Source: Nitzschia sp. pyKryTriq1 (Eukaryota > Bacillariophyta > Bacillariophyceae > Bacillariales > Bacillariaceae). Taken from it: DNA of 64,000 nt. Below the pieces are notes generated by a model. It saw nothing but the letters and a program-made list of their open reading frames with translations, was not told where the DNA came from and made no database searches. This document shows, one piece after another, positions 50,839 to 60,184 of this stretch; position 1 is the first letter of the stretch; each line of letters begins with the position of its first letter. The translations under genes were made by a program, and so were the position numbers. The stretch spans positions 2,191,751 through 2,255,750 of the forward strand of contig OY101118.1 in assembly GCA_956465555.1 (NCBI GenBank), in the 5' to 3' direction.

Positions 50839-51466
50839 GGTAAGGTTGTTGTGGTCGGTCTGGGGTTGGTTGTGTGCTTGTCGACGTTGGCGTTGCGAGT
50901 GTTGTTGACTTTCTCCTTCGCCCCGCCCGCCGCCCGCCCGCACATTATCCCATCGTGTTTCGGCCTTGTTTCGGCCAGGATCGGCGATTATTTTTTCGGT
51001 CGTCGGCGTGCGGGGGCACGCGAGCCAAGCGAGAGGGAGAATGCGCGAAGTGCTGTGCTTCCGTCTGGCCAACATTCCGCCAAGATTCCGCTCACGTCTG
51101 ACAAACGTCATCAGCGCGGCGGTCGTACGTGTACTGTACGTGCGTGCTAGCGTGCGCGGGGCTGCGTCGTTGCGGAAGAAATCGAAGATCCATGCATATG
51201 ACCCATGACCCATGTCCCCGCATCAAGCATCAAGCGATATCCACATCCCACATCCACATCTTCTCTCCTGATCCCCTCTCCCCCCATTTCAAATTTCAAT
51301 CAATCTTCCCGTCACCCACATCATCATTCAGTACTGCCCATGCATAGCCCATAACGTATGGCGACTATTGAAAACATACTATTCCCAATCCAAACCACAA
51401 CGGTAATAGCTTCTTTCATCGTTATTTCCTGAGAAGAAGTTCAAGCGATATTTATTTTGCTAAATA
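50839..51466. promoter_or_regulatory. Divergent intergenic region
   Basis: 628 bases between divergent genes, notably GC-rich around 50920-51170 (CGCCCGCCGCCCGCCCGCAC). No supported gene. Confidence 0.4.
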
Positions 51467-52585
51467 ATGAATCTGCAGTTTCGACTTTCGGCATCTATTA
51501 TTGCGTCGCTGGTATGGAATAGCTTATCTTTTCAGCTTTCGAGGCTGCCAGCAACATTCCACCACTCACGAAAATTTGTCGCCGCTGCCACTGCTCTCCC
51601 TGACATCACCACTCCCTTATCTCCAACTACATTCGCTGGGATGGTCGAGCGGGGACTTTTGGAACGGTCCGATGAGAAGGATATTCAACGAGTATTGGCA
51701 TCGTGGCGGTTGCTGGACAAGGATTATTACCACAAAGAATATGTTGGAGAACCAGGCAAAGAAAACGAGAGTGATATGCTGCAAGAGTGCCACTCGTACG
51801 TACCGGGTCTCTCGATCAAACCATTTTGGAATGCAAAAGATTTTGATTGGGCGAACTACTTGGAATCAAAATATCCTGAGATTCGAAAAGAGTTCGATTC
51901 TGTCAATTCCAATATGAAGAAATTACAAGAGGAAGGGAATAACATCTGGGCAGGGGCTTTGACAGAAGATGCAAGCTCATATGGAGTAGGATGGAAAACA
52001 CTGGGTCTGATGAATCGAGGAAGGTGGGATCCTGTCAACGTCAACTTGTTCCCAAAGACAGCCAAAGCCGTTCACGAGAGTGGAATACCAGCGACAGAAG
52101 TCTTTTTCGCCTCCATGACCGGGCCTTCGGACATAAAAAAGCATAGTGATTTTACGAACTTCGTCTTGACATCCCATTTGGCAGTGGATATTCCCTATAG
52201 TGGTGAGAATAAATGCCGCATCACAATCGGTGACGAGACGAGACAATGGATCAACGGCAATGTGATGGTGTTCGATACGTCACTTATTCACGATGCAGTC
52301 AACGAGAGTGACAAAATGCGATATATCCTGATGTTTCGAGTCTGGCATCCAGACTTGACTCAAGTCGAACGAGATGCTTTGCAATTTACATATGATTGCC
52401 TGGAACTTCCTGGTTTGGTCAGCGACAACCCGGAGGAACGTTATGTAGCCGAAGAGACTGCCAAGAGTGTTCGAGCATTCCCAGCTATTGAATCGAAGAG
52501 CAAGGGTTCTGGATTCGGAGAAAAGAAACCGAGGGGGAAGAAGCAAAAGAACAGTGGTAAAACAAAAAAAGGCTTTGGAGTATAA
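51467..52585 (+). CDS. Aspartyl/asparaginyl beta-hydroxylase-family Fe(II)/2-oxoglutarate oxygenase
   Basis: 372 residues, single exon. The N-terminus (MNLQFRLSASIIASLVWNSL then SFQLSRLPA) looks like a signal sequence with Phe near the cut, so plastid import is possible. The catalytic domain lies at about residues 150-305 and matches the AspH family: ASMTGPSDIKKHSDFTNFVL, LTSHLAVDIPYSGENKCRIT, IGDETRQWINGNVMVFDTSL, IHDAVNESDKMRYILMFRVW and HPDLT. Iron ligands would be H226 and H275, with R285 for 2-oxoglutarate. Animal AspH has His-x-Gly at the first site and no carboxylate ligand; here the residue is Asp (HSD, D228). The substrate is unknown. The tail is Lys/Gly-rich (KKPRGKKQKNSGKTKKGFGV). 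Confidence 0.85.
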   Translation: MNLQFRLSASIIASLVWNSLSFQLSRLPATFHHSRKFVAAATALPDITTPLSPTTFAGMVERGLLERSDEKDIQRVLASWRLLDKDYYHKEYVGEPGKENESDMLQECHSYVPGLSIKPFWNAKDFDWANYLESKYPEIRKEFDSVNSNMKKLQEEGNNIWAGALTEDASSYGVGWKTLGLMNRGRWDPVNVNLFPKTAKAVHESGIPATEVFFASMTGPSDIKKHSDFTNFVLTSHLAVDIPYSGENKCRITIGDETRQWINGNVMVFDTSLIHDAVNESDKMRYILMFRVWHPDLTQVERDALQFTYDCLELPGLVSDNPEERYVAEETAKSVRAFPAIESKSKGSGFGEKKPRGKKQKNSGKTKKGFGV

Positions 52586-52817
52586 GGAACAGACAACGAT
52601 CAATTATGATTGGTGCTAATATGCCTCAGACGAAGGTCGAATGAACGCAAAGGTTGATGGTTACCCTTTGTGTTTTTAAATAGTAGCCAACTGAATTCGG
52701 CACTTGACTTGTCATTGTTTTGTCTCCTATCTGATTTTAGCTCGTCCTATGTAGAGTATTTTAGCGGTCTATGTCTCTATGGTCATGGTTGATGGCGAAT
52801 CTGGATTGAGCAGAAAT

Positions 52818-55800
52818 TTATATCTCCTGCCTTCTTGGTTTGCGCTTAGCATATGAAAGGCTCTTCTCTGACCGCAGTACCTTCGGCATATCACGCGAAT
52901 TCACCCGAACAGAGACAGGGGGGAGACTGCTGGGCTCATCTCCCCGAAGCTGAGATTTTAGTTCATCATAGCGTAAGAATAATTCTTCCCACGAAGAAGA
53001 GACCCGCGTTATCTCAACTTCGCTTCGTTGAACAATCTCCTTCGTGCTTGCGATATCGGTGGCTCTTGCTGAAACCATGAGAGTAGCCAATTTACGGGGT
53101 AAGCTGCCAAGTTGGGATCCATAGGAGAGGATTGCTGAGTATAATGGGCCTTCACATGGCAGATTTCGAGCCATGATAGAATCCAGAACAAACAACAAGA
53201 ATTGGAACTTCGAGCTCGATTCTTTATCCAAGTGAACCACCGGTGGAAGGCCACCAGTATTCTTTCTTGATGGGAATAATTTAAGGGTTTCGAATATTGA
53301 TTCATAGATGGCTTTGGAAGGAATCGCGCCCGTGCGCAGTATATCGCCGAATACATCTCTTGCCATGTCGTAGTCGCCACGTTCCAGCGTGCTCTCCATC
53401 ATGCTCTTGTACGCGAACATGCGCTGCTTTCCTGACATTGCCCGGGATTCCTTACTTCTCAAAATCTCAAACGCTTCTTTCACCTTTCTGAACCCACATA
53501 GAGCCTGGATGCCTTGTAACATTGCATACCCATCAGGCTTGGAGATGCGTTTGTAGATATCATAGGCAAGATCCGGCATTCCAGAAGCGAGACATGCTCC
53601 TACGAGCGCGGTCATTGTCTTCAAATTTGGCGAAATACCAAGACCATTCATTCTTGCCAAAAGTTCCAGCGCTCTTTCATGGTCTGCCACCGCTGCAGCA
53701 GCGCTGATAGCAGTAGTGTATAGATAGACATTTTCAGTCAAGGCAACAGTTCGGCGGTCACTGCAAGCTGTCTCGAACAGCGTTAGGGCTGCACTTGGAT
53801 TTCCAGTATCCAAGAGACCCTTCATTAGCAGGCCATAGGTCATGGAGTCGGGCGCAACCCCACTTGACTCCATTTGAACGATTACTTTCTTTGCTGCAAC
53901 AATTTTCTTCTGTTCACACAGCGACTTGATGACTGTGTTAAAAAGAATGGGATCAGGCGAGACACCTTGTTCCTTCATGTCATAGAAAAACTCTTCGAGG
54001 TCGCCTTCAGACATAGCAACAATGGCCTTAACGAGAGAGGTGTAACTGAATTTATCAGGTGTGATTCCAACACGTTTCATGCCGTAGAAAACATCTATGG
54101 CTTCCTCAAACCTTCTGCGGCTCGTCAGTGCGTTAATGATGACATTGTAGGTGACGAGGCTTTTGGAAGGAGCTACTCCGCCGTTGCGTCCAGGTTCGGT
54201 CATGGAGTCGAAAATCTGCATCGCGAGGTACAAACTATTCTCGGTCTTTGAATCCGCAAGGGCAGAAATCGCAATATTGTAGCACATCGTATTGGGCTGC
54301 AGACTCCCCTCTGGCCCGGTCCCCGGCCAGGATCCGACCTTCAGACCGTCCACAGTCGAGTCGTCTCTGCCTCCCAAGGCTGCCAGCACTCTACGGACCG
54401 ATGATAAGTCGCCATTCATTGCATGTGCCTTCAGGAGGGCGCTGGCAGTGTAATTATCCAAAGCAACGACGTTTGGTGCTAAAAGTGCATCGTTTTTGCC
54501 TTTGATAACAACAGTGGCCTTTGCATCGGAACCACTGGCATGAATTCCCACCGCTGCTTCAAAAACTTCGATGGCTTTCTGTGGTTGGCGACAGGACAGA
54601 TACGCGCACATTATCATCGACAGGGTCACGGCGTCCACTTTAGTACCGGCGCTTGCCAGAGCATCCACAACTTTATCCGCGACAAGGCCAGGAACAGCAT
54701 ATTTGTTGACAAATTTTTCCTTCGTTGGTTCGTCCGCTACCGTATAGCGTTTGATCACTTCACGGCATCTTCTTAACAATTCTTCTTGTTCCACGGCTGG
54801 CGCTGCTCCTGTAGCTGCTGTCACTTTTCTTGATCGAATTGTGACGGGTTCGTCTGACATTGGCGTATTCAAATCGACTGGTCGTTCAAATCTAAATGTG
54901 ATTTGCTGACCCGGCAATCGCGAAGTGACAGCGGATATCACACCTTCCACAGTTGAGACCGGCCACATCCGATCACCCAAAGAGGAATCCACTGCCAAAA
55001 CTCTGTCACCGACCTTCACCGCATACTGCACCAGAGTTGATGCACTGTCCGTAAATCCTGTAACCTCCACATAACCATCCTCAGATTCTGGAGAAACATT
55101 GTGTACGTCAGAATCAACAGCCGAAAGGACACAGTAACACAGCAACACATGAAATAGTTGTCATTTTTCTTTTCTTACCTTTCAGCTCCAGTCCGATCGG
55201 ACGTGTCAGCGTTAGCTCAAACTGATTGTCCACCGCTTCGCCAGGACGTTGTAGTTCGAATTGAATACTTGTCGAAACCGCCTTTCGCGATTGGAGTACA
55301 GAGCGGACGCCTTCCAGCGATGATTTCGGCCACCGCTGCGAGCCCATCGTCGCTGAAGTACTCTTGATGATATCACCGGGTCGAACACCCGCAGCCCATG
55401 CTGCGCCATCCTTCGTCACAGAAGAGACAACCAATCCTTGGAATTCTCCCGTAATGCGTCGCGAGAGACTCACTTCGTCTAGTCTCTCCACTCCCTCTTC
55501 TTCTTGGATAGCATCGGTTTTGAGGAACTCCAACGAGTCAAGATCCAGCTCGAGTCCTTCAAACTCCCGACCCTTATTAACTTGGCAAGCAGACATGCCC
55601 ATGGATAGAACCTGCGACTTTTCTTCGATGAAGGACGACTTGACCAAGGGGAGTGTGACTGTGTAAGTTTTGGTGCGTTCTTGCACCCTTTGTTGTCTCA
55701 AGGCAATCATTTCTTCGTCTGTATCAGGTTCGTCTCGCACCGCATTGGCAATCGAATCACGTGCTGCATTGAACGCCTCTCCAATGATTTCTCCGTTTTG

Positions 55801-56007
55801 ATTGTTGTTGTTGAACTCTGGATTGGAGGAAGACGAGGCCACCCGCCTTTTAACATTGGGTTCTGCTCTTCGCTGCTGCGACACAACTTTCTCGCGCACA
55901 TGACTGAGCGAATTTGGTTGGAAATTATGAAAGGCGTCGGCCGCATTCTTATTCTGAAGGTTGGCCGATGCGAGCAGTACGGCAAGTGCTACTCCAAGGC
56001 GTACCAT
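52818..56007 (-). CDS. Plastid-targeted PDZ-PDZ-pentatricopeptide-repeat protein
   Basis: Exon 1 is 55179-56007 and exon 2 is 52818-55087; the 91-nt intron (GTAAGA...TCTCCAG) is in phase 1 and the product is 1032 residues. The start MVRLGVALAVLLASANLQNK reaches AADA|FHNF, an ASAFAP-type presequence. Two PDZ-like domains follow: one at about residues 185-275 (FQGLVVSSVTKDGAAWAAGV, RPGDIIKST, GVRSVLQSRK) and a second split by the intron at about 275-350 (DGYVEVTGFTDSASTLVQYA, VKVGDRVLAVDSS, GVISAVTSRLPGQQITFRFE). From about residue 400 to 850 there are P-type PPR repeats (VTYNVIINALTSRRRFEEAI then DVFYGMKRVGITPDKFSYTS; LVKAIV; LFNTVIKSLCEQKKIVAAKK). PPR proteins bind organellar RNA; the PDZ pair may tether it to a protein partner. 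Confidence 0.88.
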
Positions 56008-57114
56008 CTTTTTTTATTGTATTGTTCTTTGATTTTGTTGTTGTTGTGTGTTGGCTTGGTGTTATGCCTTGCTTCTGTCTGTGTTTCGTTAGTGTTGCTG
56101 TGCTTCACAACTCAGCGCCGTTTAGTTCAAACGAGAAAGCGGATACTGCAGATGTTGTGTCACGGGATCTTCGAAATTAAAAAGACCACAACACTGTAAA
56201 GTTTTCCTGCCTGCCTGCCTGATGAATGCGACAGACGTGGAGTTTGCAATCACGACGGAGTAATAAGGCCTCGGCTCTTTTCGGGTTCTTCTTCCTTTTC
56301 CAGGAAGAGAAATTGGCGCCCCCGATGATGATGAGACCGCTGACGACGTTGGCGGGATGATGATTTCCTGTGTTGCTGCTTTGGCAACTTGCGACTCCCG
56401 ACGACGACTCACTCTCCTCGACTTTCGGTGATGCTGACCAAGTCCTTGGGCGCATGCATGCAGGCAACAGGCAAGGAAGCAAGGAACAGAGAGCCAATAA
56501 GCATGTGGTGCGGGGTGGAGGATCGCGAGAAAGAAGGAAATCAACATGCTGGCCAGGGGCGCTTTGATTGGCCAGTTGGGTCCCATCCCACTCCTGGATC
56601 GCTGTTCTGATCAAAACAACACGTCAGGAATGCGAGAGTTCAACTTGGCCCTCTGCGCGAGTTCTCACGCGGGAAAAGGGACCCGGATCTAGACAGGCAT
56701 TCAATTTGTTGACGTCACAAGAATGAATCATCAGATTACTCGTATGTACAGTATGTACCGGTACTTGTAGATACCGGTACTGTATCATCATCCTCTCGAC
56801 GCGACGTCATCACTTTTGGGGGATTGATCAATTCGACTCTTCCTTCCAAAACAATCTCCCCCTCCTGATGATTCTTTTTTCGGAGTTCTCATTTCTCATC
56901 TTTTCCGCCTTTTGCGCCGATAAACTCAAAACCATCGCATCTCGCATGCATCTTCATTGTACGAGTATGCTCGAGACCATTCTTGCGTTCGCTTCCACAA
57001 AATCGCTTTGCCGGAAATGAAAATGCCAATTGAGAAACAGTCGTAAAGCAGGCAGTCTCTCTCAAAAACAACAAATAAGAACAACAACAAAAGTAGTCTG
57101 TACTAGGCATCATC
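56008..57114. promoter_or_regulatory. Divergent intergenic region
   Basis: 1.1 kb between divergent genes. Overlapping frames at 56122-56614 have no family likeness. GTACCGGTACTTGTAGATAC then CGGTACTGTA lies at about 56757-56785. Confidence 0.4.
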
Positions 57115-58395
57115 ATGTTGACCATGATGTTAACCAATCGGTCTGTGTCAATCTTCTGTGGACGAAGAGCATCCTTGCAGTTTCAGAATCACCTTCGGCG
57201 GTCAGCACGGCATGTGAACAACATACCCTGTCCATCTCGCTTGGTCTCTACTCTATCGGGGGCTGATTGTTGGGAATCCATGACCGATTCCACAAGGAAA
57301 CTGGCGGAAAATATCATGGCAAAAAATGGTAAGAAGGTCGACGACCATGAGATGAACAAGAGCAACAATAATAGCAGCAATCCTTGGTTGCACAAGCGAG
57401 TGGCGCTCAGCAGGGCCATTACCTTGATGGAATCCAAAAATCCAAAGAAAAAGCAACAGGGAGACTACCTCCTGACCTATCTGTTATCACGACACGACAT
57501 GCCTGAGCCGCCCGCGCCACCCACCACTCTTCGCGTCGGTTTTGCCGGGCCGCCTGGGGCCGGAAAATCATCCCTTCTCGAGGCGTTCGGCATGTATCTA
57601 CTGGAACAAGATCCCGATCTTCAACTGGCAGTGGTCTGCATTGATCCTTCGTCGGGTATATCGGGGGGCAGTATTCTGGGTGATAAGACTCGCATGACAG
57701 AACTCTCTCGCCAGGACCGTGCCTATGTGAGACCCTCTAGTAATTCTGGCGTCTTGGGTGGACTCGCAGCATACACGGACGACGTTGTGACCACACTTGG
57801 AGCAGCAGGATACCCATTGGTATTGGTCGAGACAGTAGGGCTTGGACAATCAGAAATTGAAGTCTTTGAATCAGTGGATATTCTTGTACTATTGTTGCCA
57901 CCGGGAGGCGGCGATGAATTACAGGGAGTGAAGAAAGGAATTGTGGAATTGGCCAATATTTTGGCTGTCACCAAAGCGGACGGGAATTTGCTGGCAGCCG
58001 CCAAGGCCACAGCGGCCGACTACCAAGGCGCGATAAGAGTGTTACAGCAGAGCAGTTCTAGTGGCGGTGATGGTGAGGTCTGGAAACCTCGCATCCTGTT
58101 GACGAGTTCAGTGACGAAGGACGGATTGGATAAGCTCTGGCAGAGCATACAAGATTATAAAAATTTTCTGCTGAAATCGGGTACATGGGAAAAGAAGCGA
58201 ACAAAGCAGGCAAAGTATTGGATGTGGAAACAATTTACTCGAATGATGCAACATCGAATGCAACAAGATCCAGAGTTGGCAGAACAAGCAAACCTTCTGG
58301 AATCCGAAATGCTAAAGGGCCACCTGACACCACGGGTGGCGGCGCAGGAATTACTTGATGGTGTGTTTCGACAGATAGAGAAAAAGAGCACCTAG
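57115..58395 (+). CDS. MMAA: MMAA/MeaB-type GTPase, chaperone of B12-dependent methylmalonyl-CoA mutase
   Basis: 426 residues, single exon. The Arg/Ser-rich start (MLTMMLTNRSVSIFCGRRAS, LRRSARHVNN) fits mitochondrial import. The GTPase core spans about residues 95-355: RAITLMES, then VGFAGPPGAGKSSLLEAFGM (P-loop 145-152), VVCIDPSSGISGGSILGDKT and RMTELSRQDRAYVRPSS (switch regions), VLVETVGLGQSEIEV, and NILAVTKADG (base-recognition TKAD). The C-terminal helices (KQFTRMMQHRMQQDPELAEQ) match the dimerisation arm of MeaB. The family loads and protects adenosylcobalamin on methylmalonyl-CoA mutase, so a B12-dependent propionate route is implied. It could also act on a related mutase. Confidence 0.94.
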   Translation: MLTMMLTNRSVSIFCGRRASLQFQNHLRRSARHVNNIPCPSRLVSTLSGADCWESMTDSTRKLAENIMAKNGKKVDDHEMNKSNNNSSNPWLHKRVALSRAITLMESKNPKKKQQGDYLLTYLLSRHDMPEPPAPPTTLRVGFAGPPGAGKSSLLEAFGMYLLEQDPDLQLAVVCIDPSSGISGGSILGDKTRMTELSRQDRAYVRPSSNSGVLGGLAAYTDDVVTTLGAAGYPLVLVETVGLGQSEIEVFESVDILVLLLPPGGGDELQGVKKGIVELANILAVTKADGNLLAAAKATAADYQGAIRVLQQSSSSGGDGEVWKPRILLTSSVTKDGLDKLWQSIQDYKNFLLKSGTWEKKRTKQAKYWMWKQFTRMMQHRMQQDPELAEQANLLESEMLKGHLTPRVAAQELLDGVFRQIEKKST

Positions 58396-58493
58396 AATTT
58401 TGTCAAATGATCATTTGTAATTTATTCTTCAATATTGTGCTGCTCTTCTAGTATCCTTTTGGCAGCGATGAAATCAAAAATGTTATCTCCGTC

Positions 58494-60184
58494 CTAACTA
58501 ATCACACAGTTACCGTCCTTTCCCCCTCTGGTAGTAGATGGTGCCGTAGCAATCCTCCCTGGTGGAGGGGCAGGCGTCTCCGCATGCTGTCTGAGCGAGG
58601 CCCGTTCGCGCCGTTGCATGGCAACTGCCAACTTTCGTGACGCCTCTTCATCAGCCGTCGGATTGTTCCTACGCGCTTGCTCAGATTCCTCCTGCCGCTG
58701 TAGCTGTAGAGCCAACATCATATCTCGCTGTTCCTGTGAGGGGGGTTCCGCGGGTATCCCCATAGCAACAGTGGGCATTGCCGGTGGCCTTGGTTGAGGA
58801 GAAGACGAGACCTGCTGTGGTGCTGGCGATGATGGCATTCTGTTTGTATTGCTCGCTGAGGCCGATTGGGAGCGAGTAGCCCCAGTAGCTGACGTGGAGG
58901 AAGGAGGCGGAAAAATGGATGCTGCTGCACCTTGAATAGTAGTGCCAGCCTGCCGCACCGTCTCACTTAACGAGCTCATCTGCTGTTCAAAGGCACCAAG
59001 ATAAGAACCACTTGAAGTACTGTTGGTATTCTGAGGTATCACTGGCATAGGATTATCAGGATTGAGCCTGTTGTATTCATGCAGGCTGGCTTGTCGCGCC
59101 GCCTCCATCTCAGCTTCGTCTGAAGTGGCACTAGCTGTACCAGGCCTGAGAGGAGCAGAGGACCGAGGAGCAGGGTGATTCTCTTGACTAAGCTGCAGGG
59201 CAAGTTGATAATCCGCTTGGGATTGTAGATTGCCAGTAGCGGAGGCACCACCTTGTTCATGAATCGCAGACGGGGGCTTGAATGTGTCGGCAACATACTC
59301 AGTGTCGCCGTCAATAACGTCCAACTTTTCCCAAATAACAGTGGATACGTTAGCATATCCAAGATCAGTCACTAACAAATACAAAAGTCCATCGTGCTTC
59401 GTAAGCGTATTGAAATGATTGTTCCTGAAAAATACCACCATTTGCCCATTTTTCATATATTCATGCAGGACTGTCAAACCATACTGCGTCAGTTGATGGC
59501 CGGATCGTTCGAGAAAATGTTTGACGATAGATCCTTGCGTGGCCTTCGTAGACAACGCATCATGATCCGCCGAGATGGCACCCGAAGAAGGATCAACATT
59601 GTGTAGGGTCGTCGCCGCATCGTTTCCTTCGATCACCATGTTGATAAGTTGATTGTATGTTTGATTTCCAATGAGATCATATTCTTGTGCATCCGGTTCT
59701 AATAGCCAGCCGTGCACAAGTTCAATGTGCAACAAATCGAAGGCATTCAAATGCATTGTATACTCTACACCTGTTGGACCGGCTGTAAATTTTGGGTTGA
59801 CATCCATTCCGAATTGCAAACTAGGAAAGATCGTCAGAACTTCCTGTACATGATGATCCGCCTGACCCGATTGATGGTTGCTCAATATTCTTTCTGCCAA
59901 GACATTGACGAGCTGGTCGATAGTCACCATTCCCGCCCCCACGCAATTGGACGGTAAGTTGATTGTACCCTTCAAGATCAAACAATTTGCTGCCGCCAGC
60001 AGTGGGCAAGGTCCATTTTCATTTTGTAGAAGGATGTGGTGATCTTTCTCCTAATTGAATCCAGGGAAAAGAACGAGAAAATACCTCTGTCAGGCAAAAA
60101 ATCATCAATTGAAAAGTAACGTTCCTCACTTGACTTTTTTATTTTCCTCACCTTGTATCGGATTTGCTTCAATTGATATGCCAT
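58494..60184 (-). CDS. MINDY-type (FAM63) deubiquitinase with CaaX end
   Basis: Exon 1 is only 33 nt (60152-60184, MAYQLKQIRYK, donor GTGAGG); exon 2 is 58494-60050 after AATTAG. The 101-nt intron is in phase 0, giving 529 residues. The join rebuilds the MINDY catalytic start: KEKDHHILLQNENGPCPLLA, with C26 the expected nucleophile. The catalytic domain continues to about residue 260 with FPSLQFGMDVNPKFTAGPTG, AFDLLHIELVHGWLLEPDAQ, NQTYNQLINMVIEGN and VVFFRNNHFNTLTKHDGLLY, which carries the catalytic His. Two ubiquitin-interacting-type helices follow (DYQLALQLSQEN and DMMLALQLQRQEE). The C-terminus is NCVIS, a CaaX-type prenylation box. MINDY enzymes trim long K48 chains. A membrane anchor by prenylation is inferred. 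Confidence 0.92.
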
